NCBI GenBank assembly: GCA_035765415.1
Contig: DASTXR010000086.1
Coordinates: 8,524 to 72,523, forward strand
Reading direction: 5' to 3'
Length of the DNA stretch: 64,000 nt
From: CADEED01 sp035765415
Lineage (GTDB): Bacteria > Pseudomonadota > Gammaproteobacteria > Steroidobacterales > Steroidobacteraceae
Below, one piece after another: positions 8,080 to 16,978 of the stretch (position 1 is the stretch's first letter; every line of letters starts with the position of its first letter). The translations under genes were made by a program, and so were the position numbers. The notes below the pieces were generated by a model that was not told where the DNA came from, made no database searches, and was given only the letters and a program-made list of their open reading frames with translations.

Positions 8080-9860
8080 CTGAGCTGCGTGTGCGCGGGT
8101 TCGCGCTCCAGCGCGGCGCGAATCTCGTCGGCGCCTGGCGTCCCGCGGTTCAATGCCTTCTCGAGGTTCTCCGCGTATTTCGGCATGCGTTTCGGCGGCA
8201 GCAGCGGTTCATGGGGATCGACGAGCGCTTCGAGCAAGGCGGCGCCCGGCGCCGCGAACAACGCGTCCAGTCCGGCGTCGAGATCCGACGCGCTGCTGGC
8301 GCGAATTCCGCGGACGCCGAACCCTTCGGCGACGGCCGCGAAGTCGATGGGCTGCAACGCACATTCGTATTCCGGGTTGCCGAGGAACATGAGCTGTTCC
8401 CACTTGATCTGGCCGAGCGTGTTGTTCTTCATGACCACGATCTTGATCGGCAACCCGTAGCGGACCACGGTCGCGAGCTCACCTAACAACATGGTGAGGC
8501 CGCCGTCGCCCACGAAGGTGACGACCTGGCGGCCCGGATACGCCAGCGCGGCTGCGATGGCGTAGGGCACGCCGCAGCCCATGGTCGCCAGCATGCCGGA
8601 ACCCGCGAACATCTGGTTCGAGCGCGCGTGCACGTATCGCGCCAGCACACCGGTGTTGTGGCCGGAATCCCAGGCCACGATGGCGTCGTCTGCGAGCCGG
8701 CGCCCGAGATCGCGCGCGAGGCGGTCGGGCGTCAGGCGTCCGTGGTGTTGCGCATCGGCGGCGTGCTCCAGCAGGCGCGTCCATTCCTGCTTGCGACGCT
8801 GCGCGAGCTCGAGAAAAGAGCGGTCGCCGTGGGCCTTGGCGCGCGCGGTCAGCGACTTGAGAGTCTGCCGGGCGTCACCCACGAGGCCCACCTCCACGGG
8901 AAAGCGCAGGCCGATGCGCGACGCGTCACGGTCGATCTGCACACCCCGCGCCTGGCGCGGCTTGGGGTAGTACTCCACGTACGGGAACGTCGAGCCGACG
9001 ATCAGCAGCGTGTCGCATTCCTCGAAGGCCTCCTGCGAGGCGCGCGTGCCTAACAAGCCGATGCCGCCGGTCGTCAGCGGGTGCTGGTCCGGCACCACCG
9101 CCTTGCCGAGCAGCGCCTTGACGATGGGCGCGCCCAGCAGCTCCGCGAGCTCGAGGAGCTCGTCGCGCGCACCCAGCGCACCCTGGCCAGCCAGGATGGC
9201 GATGCGTTTGCCGCGATTGAGGACGTCCACCGCGCGCGCAATACTTTCCTCGTCGGGCACGCGCTGCCCGTCGGTCTTTGCGAACGACACGTGATGCGCG
9301 ACGTTGCGCGAGGACGGCTCCGCTTCTTCGATGGTCTGCTCCTGCACGTCCACCGGCATGGACACGTGTGCGACGGCGCGTTGCGTCACGGCGATGCGGC
9401 ACGCCAGCGAGGCCGCATTTTCGACGTGCGACGCACTCATGATCCGTGTCGAATAGGCGGCGACGTCGGCGAACAGTTTTCCAAGATCCACGTCCTGCTG
9501 CGTGAAGGTATCGATGAGGTCATGATAGGGCAGCCCGGTCACGGCGATGACGGGCGCCTTGTCGAACTTGGCGTCGTACAGCCCGTTGAGCAGGTGAATG
9601 CCGCCCGGCCCGGTGGTTGCGAGGCAACAGCCTAACTTCCCGGTCCACTTGGCGTGCGCACAGGCCATGAGCGCGGCCGACTCCTCGTGGCGCACCTGGA
9701 TGAACCGGACCTGGCCCTCACGCTCGCGAATGGCCTCCATGATTCCGTTGATGCCATCGCCGGGCATGCCGAAGATGGTGTCGACACCCCAGGCGATGAG
9801 CGAGTCGATGAGCAATTCCGCGCCGTTGCGGCCGGTGGGTTCTTTTCGCAGGGCGTCCAT
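8076..9860 (-). CDS. TPP-dependent pyruvate oxidase/acetolactate synthase-like enzyme
   Basis: This 594-residue protein has the three-domain architecture of the POX/ALS family. The N-terminal PYR domain has the catalytic glutamate in RHEESAA. A central Rossmann domain lies at about 200-340. The C-terminal PP domain has the TPP/Mg motif starting GDGGLTMLLGEL and ending VVMKNN. It would decarboxylate pyruvate or a related 2-oxoacid. The start at 9860 is preceded by GAGG at 9869-9872. It is divergent from the flavoprotein gene at 9994. Oxidase versus decarboxylase activity cannot be told from sequence alone. Confidence 0.88.
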   Translation of the reverse strand: MDALRKEPTGRNGAELLIDSLIAWGVDTIFGMPGDGINGIMEAIREREGQVRFIQVRHEESAALMACAHAKWTGKLGCCLATTGPGGIHLLNGLYDAKFDKAPVIAVTGLPYHDLIDTFTQQDVDLGKLFADVAAYSTRIMSASHVENAASLACRIAVTQRAVAHVSMPVDVQEQTIEEAEPSSRNVAHHVSFAKTDGQRVPDEESIARAVDVLNRGKRIAILAGQGALGARDELLELAELLGAPIVKALLGKAVVPDQHPLTTGGIGLLGTRASQEAFEECDTLLIVGSTFPYVEYYPKPRQARGVQIDRDASRIGLRFPVEVGLVGDARQTLKSLTARAKAHGDRSFLELAQRRKQEWTRLLEHAADAQHHGRLTPDRLARDLGRRLADDAIVAWDSGHNTGVLARYVHARSNQMFAGSGMLATMGCGVPYAIAAALAYPGRQVVTFVGDGGLTMLLGELATVVRYGLPIKIVVMKNNTLGQIKWEQLMFLGNPEYECALQPIDFAAVAEGFGVRGIRASSASDLDAGLDALFAAPGAALLEALVDPHEPLLPPKRMPKYAENLEKALNRGTPGADEIRAALEREPAHTQLS

Positions 9861-9993
9861 GTCGATTACCTCGGTCGGTCTTTCACAGTCTGCCTGTGGC
9901 CGCCGGCCCACACTGTCCGCGCGCGGCAACGTACGGGTGTCAGTGGGCGCCGTCCTGCATCGCCGCGCTTTGGCATCTGCAAACCTTGCATGC

Positions 9994-10938
9994 ATGAAGC
10001 ATTGGGACGTGGTGATTGCAGGGGCGGGCCCAGCGGGCCTTTCAGCGGCGCTGATTCTCGGCAGGGCCTGCCGATCGGTGCTCGTCTGCGACAGCGGCAC
10101 TCCGCGAAGCTGGGCGTCCAAGCGCATGTATGCCTATCTATCCCGCGACGCCATCGATCCGCGGCGGTTCCGCCAGATCGGCCGGCGCGAGCTCGGAAAA
10201 TATCCCGGCGTGCGCGTGAAGGATGTGGCCGTCACGAAAGCCCTGCGCCGGCGAAACGGGTTCGAGGTGTGGCTCGAAGGCGACGGCCGCGCCACGTGCC
10301 GGAAACTTCTCATCGCCACGGGCGTCATGGACGTCCTGCCGCCCATCCCGGGCTTCGAGCAATTCTTCGGGCGAACGGTTTTTCAATGCCCGTACTGCGA
10401 TGGCTGGGAAATGCGCGGCAAGGCGCTCGCCGTCTACGGTCGCCGCCGGCGCGGCTTCGAGATGGCGCGTGCGCTGACCGCGTGGACGCGCGACATCGTG
10501 CTCTGCACCGACGGACACGCGAACTACACCACGGCGGAGCGACGTCAACTCGCGCGCAATGGCATTCGCCTGGTGGAAAGTCGGATCGCGGCTCTGGAAG
10601 GGCAGCGCGGAAAACTGCAGCGCATCCGGTTTCGCGACGGCGAGTCGCTGGTACGCGAGGGACTGTTCTTCGACACGAGTTCGCGCGCGCAATCGACACT
10701 GGCCGACTCGCTGGGTTGTCGCTACACGCGACACGGCGGAATTCTCTGCGGACGATACGAGGCCACCAGTGTTCCCGGCGTTTTCGTGGCCGGCAACATC
10801 ATTCGCGATGTGCAGCTCTCCATCGTCGCCGCGGCCGAAGGCGCGCGCGCGGCGTTCGGCATCAACCGCGCGCTCACACGCGAAGATTTTGCGCGCCGCG
10901 CCACCGGCACGCTTCGCATCGAGCACCCGCGCGTGTAA
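9994..10938 (+). CDS. Thioredoxin-reductase-like FAD/NAD(P) oxidoreductase
   Basis: This 314-residue flavoprotein has an N-terminal FAD-binding GAGPAGLSAAL motif. It has a redox motif CPYC at the position of the thioredoxin-reductase CxxC, and a C-terminal FAD contact in VPGVFVAGNIIRDVQLS. The second Rossmann motif is altered: YGRRRRGFE takes the place of the usual GxGxxG. NAD(P)H binding may therefore be weak or lost. No Shine-Dalgarno site is obvious, and the ATG lies within TGCATGCATG. It is divergently paired with the TPP enzyme, which suggests a shared redox or stress role. Confidence 0.85.
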   Translation: MKHWDVVIAGAGPAGLSAALILGRACRSVLVCDSGTPRSWASKRMYAYLSRDAIDPRRFRQIGRRELGKYPGVRVKDVAVTKALRRRNGFEVWLEGDGRATCRKLLIATGVMDVLPPIPGFEQFFGRTVFQCPYCDGWEMRGKALAVYGRRRRGFEMARALTAWTRDIVLCTDGHANYTTAERRQLARNGIRLVESRIAALEGQRGKLQRIRFRDGESLVREGLFFDTSSRAQSTLADSLGCRYTRHGGILCGRYEATSVPGVFVAGNIIRDVQLSIVAAAEGARAAFGINRALTREDFARRATGTLRIEHPRV

Positions 10939-11045
10939 TTCGTACACTCGCGCGCGCGAAAAAAAATTGCGAATCGACCGTGGAACTTGCTCGACAGTGC
11001 TCGGTCATTTTTCGATGTTCTTCCAACTCATCACTGGAGAAGACC

Positions 11046-11894
11046 ATGGCTAACAGGCATCAAAACCATCAACCGGGATCGCAGCGTTACGCCAACTATC
11101 GTCCGTCGGACGAGGACGATAACCGGTCAGCGCGCGACTACGAACGTGATTACGGACAACACGCCGAGAGTTATGAAGAAGGCCGGTGGCAGCAGGGCCG
11201 GCGGCGCGACTTCGGGCAGGAAAATGAATCGAGCGGGCGATCGGGCAGCTACGCAGGATATGGAGACTTCGGGCAAGGCGACTACAACCAGTCAGCACGT
11301 GGGCGCTACGGCCAGGGTGGCTACGGCCAGAGCCAGCCTAACTACGGCCAGGAGTTCGGCAGCTCGGGCACCAGCAATTACGGCTCGAGCACCTATGGCT
11401 CGGGGCGCGGCAGCTCCATGGGTTCGCAAAGGGGATACGGAGGTTATGGCGGCGAGGGCAGCTACGGCAGCCAGGGCTGGAGCAGCCAGGGCGGCTGGCG
11501 CGAGCCCTACGGCGAAGGCCAGCAGTACGGTTCGCCGGGCGGCTACTCGCAGGGAATGCATCGCGGCAAGGGCCCGAAGAATTTCCAGCGCAGCGACGAG
11601 CGCGTGAAGGAATTGCTGTGCGAACGCCTGCACGACGATCCGGATATCGATGCAAGCGAAGTCACGGTGACTGTGCAGGGCGGCAGGATCATGCTCGAGG
11701 GCACCGTCGACAGCCGTCGAACGAAGAATGCGATCGAGGATGTCGCCGAACAGATCGGCATGCAGGATGTGCAGAACAACCTGCGTGTGCAGAAGACCGG
11801 GGAACGCGGGATGGAGTCGGCCGGGAGATCACCGGCCGGGAGGACGTCCCAGGGCAGCGACGAGGGTGAACAGTCGAAGCAGAAACGCAACTGA
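11046..11894 (+). CDS. BON-domain protein with long Gly/Tyr/Gln/Ser-rich N-terminal arm
   Basis: This 282-residue protein has two parts. Residues about 1-180 are low complexity, dominated by G, Y, Q, S and R, with repeats such as YGQGGYGQ and SNYGSSTYGSG. Residues about 185-255 form a BON domain (VKELLCERLHDDPDIDASEV, then GRIMLEGTVDSRRTKN). A hydrophilic tail follows. It has no signal peptide. Similar BON proteins with glycine/tyrosine-rich arms occur in stress gene clusters of soil Proteobacteria, but their function is not known. GGAGA precedes the ATG. A perfect hairpin follows the gene. Confidence 0.85.
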   Translation: MANRHQNHQPGSQRYANYRPSDEDDNRSARDYERDYGQHAESYEEGRWQQGRRRDFGQENESSGRSGSYAGYGDFGQGDYNQSARGRYGQGGYGQSQPNYGQEFGSSGTSNYGSSTYGSGRGSSMGSQRGYGGYGGEGSYGSQGWSSQGGWREPYGEGQQYGSPGGYSQGMHRGKGPKNFQRSDERVKELLCERLHDDPDIDASEVTVTVQGGRIMLEGTVDSRRTKNAIEDVAEQIGMQDVQNNLRVQKTGERGMESAGRSPAGRTSQGSDEGEQSKQKRN

Positions 11895-11911
11895 CCTCGT
11901 TGCTGCGAAGG

Positions 11912-11940
11912 GCGGGCGGCGTCGGAGTGACGCCGCCCGC
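11912..11940 (+). terminator. Perfect 12-bp hairpin after the BON gene
   Basis: GCGGGCGGCGTC at 11912-11923 pairs exactly with GACGCCGCCCGC at 11929-11940 around a five-base GGAGT loop. It begins 18 bases after the BON stop codon. No T tract follows, so termination may be weak or factor-assisted. Because it is symmetric it could also protect the transcript 3' end. Confidence 0.55.
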
Positions 11941-11952
11941 ATGCGGGGCTAG

Positions 11953-12126
11953 CTAGTTTCGTGCCGAACCCGGTTCCGCCATCTTCCGGTGCTGCTCGGC
12001 CAGCACCACGTTGGGCATGATATTGGCGAGCGCCTGGCGCAGCTTGTTGGACGCACCAGCCACGACGCCGGGCTCTCCCTTTTCCATCGCCGCGAACCCG
12101 GTCTTCGGCTCGCTACGTTTTCTGAC
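11953..12126 (-). pseudogene. Remnant of a short-chain dehydrogenase (C-terminal tail only)
   Basis: Read on the minus strand, 57 codons stay open and end at a TAG. They encode a segment that includes GVVAGASNKLRQALANIMP and finishes with EQHRKMAEPGSARN. This resembles the C-terminal tail of classical SDR oxidoreductases, in which an HRKMAEPGS-like end is common. The frame is closed upstream by TGA at 12127-12129, and no Rossmann region lies nearby. I read it as the last part of a deleted gene. The assignment rests on my memory of the family tail. Confidence 0.5.
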
Positions 12127-12183
12127 TCACACCAGGCCAGACTGCTGATGCGGCGCAAAACCTGCGCGCGCCAAACTCGAGCC

Positions 12184-12786
12184 ATGCAACCAAGCAGGGG
12201 ACTCCAGCCGCGTAACGACAACACTGGCCGCGCCGCGGTGCTCGCGCTCGATGTCATCTCCGACTTTGCCTTCCCCGACGGCGCGCGCGTGCGGGCCGCG
12301 CTGGCGACGCGCGCCACGGCCATCCGCGCGCTGCTGGCGCGGGCGCGATCGAATCGCATCCCCGTCGTCTACGCGAACGACAACTTGGGCCCCTGGCGCA
12401 GCGATTCCGCGGCGTTGATCGCGCGGTGCATCGCGCCGGAACGTGCAGGCGCGGAGCTCGTGCGCGGGCTGCTGCCCGCGGAGAACGACTCGATCATCCT
12501 GAAGCCACGCCATTCCGCATTCTTCGGAACCCCGTTGAACGTGCTCATCGACGATCTCGGCATCGACACGCTCATCCTGATCGGCGTCTCCGCCGAAAGC
12601 TGCGTATGGATGACGGCCTGCGACGCGCATACGCGGGGCCTCGACCTCATCGTCCCCGTCGATTCGATCGCCGGCGCCTCGCGCGCCGCACTGAGCGCTG
12701 CCGTGAAGAGCCTCAAGCAGGTGTTAGGTGCGCGCACGCCGGCGCGGGCGGCGTCATTGCGCCTGAAGGGCGGCAAGGTGCGGTAA
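12184..12786 (+). CDS. Isochorismatase-family cysteine hydrolase
   Basis: This 200-residue protein has the isochorismatase fold. The catalytic Asp is in LALDVISDF, a Lys follows in ILKPRHSAFFGTPL, and the nucleophilic Cys is in GVSAESCVWMTACDA. It hydrolyses amides or vinyl ethers of unknown identity in the cytoplasm. The start at 12184 is the first Met directly before the domain. An in-frame ATG at 12148 would add 12 residues. The gene is convergent with the alcohol dehydrogenase operon. Confidence 0.85.
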   Translation: MQPSRGLQPRNDNTGRAAVLALDVISDFAFPDGARVRAALATRATAIRALLARARSNRIPVVYANDNLGPWRSDSAALIARCIAPERAGAELVRGLLPAENDSIILKPRHSAFFGTPLNVLIDDLGIDTLILIGVSAESCVWMTACDAHTRGLDLIVPVDSIAGASRAALSAAVKSLKQVLGARTPARAASLRLKGGKVR

Positions 12787-12798
12787 CCGCCGAGCCGG

Positions 12799-13986
12799 TC
12801 AGTGGCGCGTGAAGCGTGGCTTCAACACCACCTTGGTGTATTCGTTCTGCTTCTCCTTGAAGTTCTTGTAACCCTCGGCCGCCTCTTCGAGGTCGAGGTG
12901 GTGGCTGATGAGGAAAGTGGTGTCGATCTTTCCGTCGAGGATCATCTCGAGCAGCTGCGGCATGAACTTCTGCACGTGAGTCTGGCCGCTCTTGATCTGC
13001 AGGCCTTTCTCCATGAGTGCGCCGATCGGGAATTTGTCGGCGATGCCGCCGTACACGCCGGGTATGGAAACGCGTCCACCCTTGCGCGTGGCGAGAATCA
13101 CCTGGCGAAGCGCGTGCACGCGATCCGTGGCCAGGAACGTGGCGACCTTGACGTGATCGAGAATGTTGTCGGGCGTCAGCCCGTGGCTTTCCATGCCGAC
13201 CGCGTCGATGCACGCGTCGGGGCCGATGCCGCCGGTCATTTCAGCGAGCGCCTCGCGCACCTTCACCTCCTCGAAATCCAGCACTTCGGCGCCCAGGCTG
13301 CGCGCGAGCTGCAGGCGGCGAGGGTGGTGATCGATGGCAATGACCCGATGGGCGCCTAACAGGAAGGCGCTCTGGATGGCGAACAGGCCCACGGGCCCGC
13401 AGCCCCACACGGCGACGACGTCGCCGGGCTCTATGTCGCAGTTCACCGCGGCCATCCATCCGGTGGGCAGGATGTCCGAGAGGAACAGCACCTTGTCGTC
13501 ATCGATGCCTTCGGGGATCACGAGCGGCCCGACGTCCGAGTAGGGAACGCGGACGAACTCCGCCTGGCCTCCGGAATAACCGCCCGTGAGATGCGAGTAA
13601 CCGAAAGCTGCCGCCATCGGATAGCCATAGGCGAATTCCGAAGGATCGGATTTGTCAGCCGGATTGGAATTGTCGCAGGCGGCAAACTGCTGCTTCCGGC
13701 AGAAGAAGCAGTTGCCACAGGCGATGACGAAGGGCACCACCACGCGCTGGCCCACCCGGAGCTTCTTGTTGCCCGCGCCGACTTCCATGACTTCTCCCAT
13801 GAATTCATGGCCGAGGATGTCGCCATGTTTCATGCCGGGAATGGTGTGGTCGTAGAGGTGCAGGTCGGAGCCGCAAATCGCGGTGGAGGTGATGCGGATG
13901 ATGGCGTCGCGCGGATTCACGAGCTGCGGATCGGGGACGGTCTCGACGCGCACATCGTGCTTGCCTTGCCAGGTCAGTGCTCTCAT
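12799..13986 (-). CDS. Zinc-dependent alcohol dehydrogenase (formaldehyde-dehydrogenase-like)
   Basis: This 395-residue medium-chain dehydrogenase has the catalytic zinc ligands in AICGSDLHLY and GHEFMG. The structural zinc cysteines are CGNCFFCRKQQFAAC. The NAD-binding motif is VWGCGPVGLFAI. The C-terminal layout, with an insertion around GYSGGQAEFVRVP and a MESHGLTPDN segment, resembles glutathione-independent formaldehyde dehydrogenases and related threonine-dehydrogenase-like enzymes. The start overlaps the stop of the upstream SRPBCC gene by ATGA, so it is the last gene of the stress operon. Confidence 0.9.
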   Translation of the reverse strand: MRALTWQGKHDVRVETVPDPQLVNPRDAIIRITSTAICGSDLHLYDHTIPGMKHGDILGHEFMGEVMEVGAGNKKLRVGQRVVVPFVIACGNCFFCRKQQFAACDNSNPADKSDPSEFAYGYPMAAAFGYSHLTGGYSGGQAEFVRVPYSDVGPLVIPEGIDDDKVLFLSDILPTGWMAAVNCDIEPGDVVAVWGCGPVGLFAIQSAFLLGAHRVIAIDHHPRRLQLARSLGAEVLDFEEVKVREALAEMTGGIGPDACIDAVGMESHGLTPDNILDHVKVATFLATDRVHALRQVILATRKGGRVSIPGVYGGIADKFPIGALMEKGLQIKSGQTHVQKFMPQLLEMILDGKIDTTFLISHHLDLEEAAEGYKNFKEKQNEYTKVVLKPRFTRH

Positions 13987-14567
13987 CGCGGCTCTCCCCG
14001 GGTTTCTGGCAGTTGTGATGTCGGGATCTCGCCGGTCTCCATGAGCTGCTTGAAGCGGCGCAGGTCCTGGCGGGCCTGGATGTTGGGCTCGCGGCCGAAT
14101 AGTTTGGCCACGGCCTTGCCGAGTTTGCCCGCGGGCGGGTCGTACACGATGTTCACGGTGACCTGGGTGCCGCGTCCATTGCTGGTGTCGCGAAACTCGA
14201 TGCGTCCGCTGTTCGGCACTTCGGCGCCTTCCTCGGAAATCCAGCCGATCACTTGGCCCGGCACGTCTTCATTGATGAGCGAATTCCATTCCACCGTGCT
14301 GCCCGCGGGGCCTTTCACTTTCCAGTGCGAGCGGCGCTCGTCGAAAACCTGGACGCTCTCGATGTTGTCCATGAACAGCGGCAGGTTGCGGAAATCGCGC
14401 CAGAAGGCGTAGAGCGCCTGCCGCGGTGCGTTGATGGTCACCGTGCGCCCGAGAAGGTCTCCGGGATCGTCCGGGTCGAATGAAAGGCCCGCGGCCGCGG
14501 GGTTCGGATCCCTGGCCGCGCTGGGCGGCGCGTCACTGTGAATTTCCCTCGAACTTCGCTTGACCAT
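13983..14567 (-). CDS. SRPBCC (polyketide cyclase/START-like) protein
   Basis: This 194-residue protein carries a SRPBCC ligand-binding fold. Typical elements are TINAPRQALYAFWRDF, LPLFMDNIESVQVFDE and the helix-grip C-terminal helix ending KQLMETGEIPTSQLP. Small hydrophobic ligands bind in this fold, but the ligand here is unknown. GAGGAGAG precedes the ATG. It lies between the catalase gene (10 bases upstream) and the alcohol dehydrogenase (overlapping). Proteins of this type commonly neighbour such dehydrogenases in stress clusters. Confidence 0.85.
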   Translation of the reverse strand: MVKRSSREIHSDAPPSAARDPNPAAAGLSFDPDDPGDLLGRTVTINAPRQALYAFWRDFRNLPLFMDNIESVQVFDERRSHWKVKGPAGSTVEWNSLINEDVPGQVIGWISEEGAEVPNSGRIEFRDTSNGRGTQVTVNIVYDPPAGKLGKAVAKLFGREPNIQARQDLRRFKQLMETGEIPTSQLPETRGEPR

Positions 14568-14577
14568 GTTGCTCTCC

Positions 14578-16977
14578 TCACACGACTGGCGGATCGGTCT
14601 GACGTTCGAAATGACGATGCTTCGCCACGGCCGCGATGAAACGCGCTGCCGCCTTCGACGAATCGGCGACCTTCAGCACGCCGGGATCGTCCTTACCCAG
14701 CGGAATCTTCGCCGCATCCAGTAGTTGGTCGCCGGCGCCCAGCGCCAGGATGGTCTTGCAGTGCCGGTACTGCTCTTTCACGAAATCGACGGCATGCGCG
14801 ATCCCGGTCAGCGAGCGCGCTCCGGCGCCATCCGGAATGACCATGGCATCGAAGACCACCGACGGCGCCGTTTCGAACGTCACTTCGACGTCGAGGTCGA
14901 GACCGTCTTCGGTGTGCACCGTGCCGAGCCGCGCGCCGATGAAGCGCGGCACCGCGCCTTCATCCGCCAGCTTGCGATGCAACGCCTGCAGCGGCGCTCC
15001 GTCGATGCCGTCAGCCACGAGCAAGGCGATACATCGTGTGCGGATGCTGCCGTCCCCGGGCCGCGCCATCAGCGACAGCGGTGGCGAAACCTTCACTTCA
15101 GGCTTCATGTTGCGCGGCCGCACCGCGGGTTGCGGCGCGGGCACATCTATCCCGAGCCCTTCGGCCACCTGGCGCGCGAGATCCGCATCGACGTTGACGA
15201 GCTGCGAGACCACGCGCTGCCGGATGGGCAGCACCTGCACCTTGGTCAGCTCGAAGCGGAACGCGCGCACGATGTGCGCCTGTTCCACCTTTGTCTGGCT
15301 GTTGTAGAACAGCGCAGCCTGCGTGTAGTGATCGCCGAACTTCTCGGGCTTGCCGCGCACCTTGTCTTCGGCGATGGGTTCCGGAAACGACGTGAACCCA
15401 CGGGCACCGGCCTGGAACGGGCATCCACCGCCCAGGGAGTTCGGCTCGTACGATACGCGGCCGCGGTGAATGGCCTGGCGATGCATGCCGTCGCGCTGGT
15501 TGTTGTGCGCCTGCGCGACGGGCGTGTTGACGGGGATTTCGTGGAAGTTAGGTCCGCCGAGGCGCGAGATCTGCGTGTCCACATACGAATGAATGCGTCC
15601 CGCCAGCAGCGGGTCGTTGGTGAAGTCGATGCCCGGCACGACGTGCGCGGCGCAGAACGCCACCTGCTCGGTCTCCGCGAAGAAGTTGTCGGGATTGCGG
15701 TTGAGCACCAGCCGTCCGACGGGACGCACCGGCACCAGCTCTTCGGGAACGATCTTCGTCGGGTCGAGCACGTCGAAGCTGAATTTCTCCGCCTGTTCTT
15801 CGGTGAAGGTCTGCAGTCCCAGCTCCCACTCGGGATAGGCGCCGCCTTCGATGGCTTCCCACAGATCGCGGCGATGAAAATCCGGATCGGCGCCGGAGAT
15901 CTTGACGGCTTCGTCCCAGTCGAGTGAATGCGTGCCGGCGCGCGGGTTCCAATGGAACTTCACGAAGACGCTGTCGCCGCGCTCGTTCACCAGCCGGAAC
16001 GTGTGCACGCCGAAACCCTGCATCATGCGGTAGCTGCGCGGAATCGCGCGGTCCGACATGACCCACATCTGCATGTGCACGGACTCCGGCATCAGCGACA
16101 CGAAATCCCAGAAGGTGTCGTGAGCGCTGGCCGCTTGCGGCATTCCGTTGTGCGGCTCAGGCTTCACGGCGTGAACGAGGTCGGGGAACTTCATCGCGTC
16201 CTGGATGAAGAACACCGGGATGTTGTTGCCGACCAGGTCCCAGTTGCCCTCGTCGGTGTAGAACTTGACCGCGAAGCCGCGCACGTCGCGCGCGGTGTCG
16301 GTCGATCCGCGCTCGCCGGCCACGGTCGAGAAACGCACGAATACCGGCGTGCGCTTGCCGGCCTCGGAGAACAGCGAGGCGCGCGTGAGTTTCGTGAGCG
16401 GCTCGTAACACTCGAAGAATCCATGCGCGCCCGAACCGCGCGCGTGCACGATGCGCTCGGGAATCCTTTCGTGGTCGAAGTGCGTGATCTTCTCGCGCAG
16501 GATGAAGTCTTCGAGCAACGCGGGTCCGCGCAGGCCGGCCTTCAGCGAATTCTGATTGTCGGCAACCGGCACGCCCTGGTTGGTGGTTAGGGCGCGGCCT
16601 CCGCCATCGGCGCGCACGCGGTCGAGCGGACCGATCGTGCTGTTGAATCCGACGGTGGGCCCCGCGGATCCCACCTTGGGAGACGGATTGTTTTCCGTCA
16701 GCGTACTGCCGGTAACCGCAACGTCTTCCGGCTCGAGAGGAACGCCGGTGGGGGGATTGCGTGCGCGCTCACCGAATTCGGCAGGCTTGAGTGGATTCAA
16801 CGGCATGGCTTCGGCGAGCGCCGCGGCGCCCGCGGCCTTGCGCGCGGGCAGATCGCCCGGATCGACATGTGCGGGTTTGCGCGACGGCCCGCTGGTGGTC
16901 GCGCGCGAGGAAGTCCTGGCGGGTTCGGAGGTTTTTGAACGGGGAGTCGGCTTCGCGCCGCGCTTGCGGTTGGCCAT
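14578..16977 (-). CDS. katE: Large-subunit monofunctional catalase (HPII type)
   Basis: This 799-residue catalase has a low-complexity K/S/T/P-rich arm (1-60) and the catalytic core. The distal His is in RIVHARGSGAHGFFE, the distal Asn in DLVGNNIPVFF, and the haem-ligand Tyr in GRIHSYVDTQISRLGGPNF. A C-terminal DJ-1/PfpI-like domain starts near residue 640 and is found only in large-subunit catalases. It decomposes hydrogen peroxide in the cytoplasm. It is slightly longer than E. coli HPII because of the N-terminal arm. Its start lies one base after the stop of the ferritin-like gene. Confidence 0.95.
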   Translation of the reverse strand: MANRKRGAKPTPRSKTSEPARTSSRATTSGPSRKPAHVDPGDLPARKAAGAAALAEAMPLNPLKPAEFGERARNPPTGVPLEPEDVAVTGSTLTENNPSPKVGSAGPTVGFNSTIGPLDRVRADGGGRALTTNQGVPVADNQNSLKAGLRGPALLEDFILREKITHFDHERIPERIVHARGSGAHGFFECYEPLTKLTRASLFSEAGKRTPVFVRFSTVAGERGSTDTARDVRGFAVKFYTDEGNWDLVGNNIPVFFIQDAMKFPDLVHAVKPEPHNGMPQAASAHDTFWDFVSLMPESVHMQMWVMSDRAIPRSYRMMQGFGVHTFRLVNERGDSVFVKFHWNPRAGTHSLDWDEAVKISGADPDFHRRDLWEAIEGGAYPEWELGLQTFTEEQAEKFSFDVLDPTKIVPEELVPVRPVGRLVLNRNPDNFFAETEQVAFCAAHVVPGIDFTNDPLLAGRIHSYVDTQISRLGGPNFHEIPVNTPVAQAHNNQRDGMHRQAIHRGRVSYEPNSLGGGCPFQAGARGFTSFPEPIAEDKVRGKPEKFGDHYTQAALFYNSQTKVEQAHIVRAFRFELTKVQVLPIRQRVVSQLVNVDADLARQVAEGLGIDVPAPQPAVRPRNMKPEVKVSPPLSLMARPGDGSIRTRCIALLVADGIDGAPLQALHRKLADEGAVPRFIGARLGTVHTEDGLDLDVEVTFETAPSVVFDAMVIPDGAGARSLTGIAHAVDFVKEQYRHCKTILALGAGDQLLDAAKIPLGKDDPGVLKVADSSKAAARFIAAVAKHRHFERQTDPPVV

Positions 16978-16978
16978 A

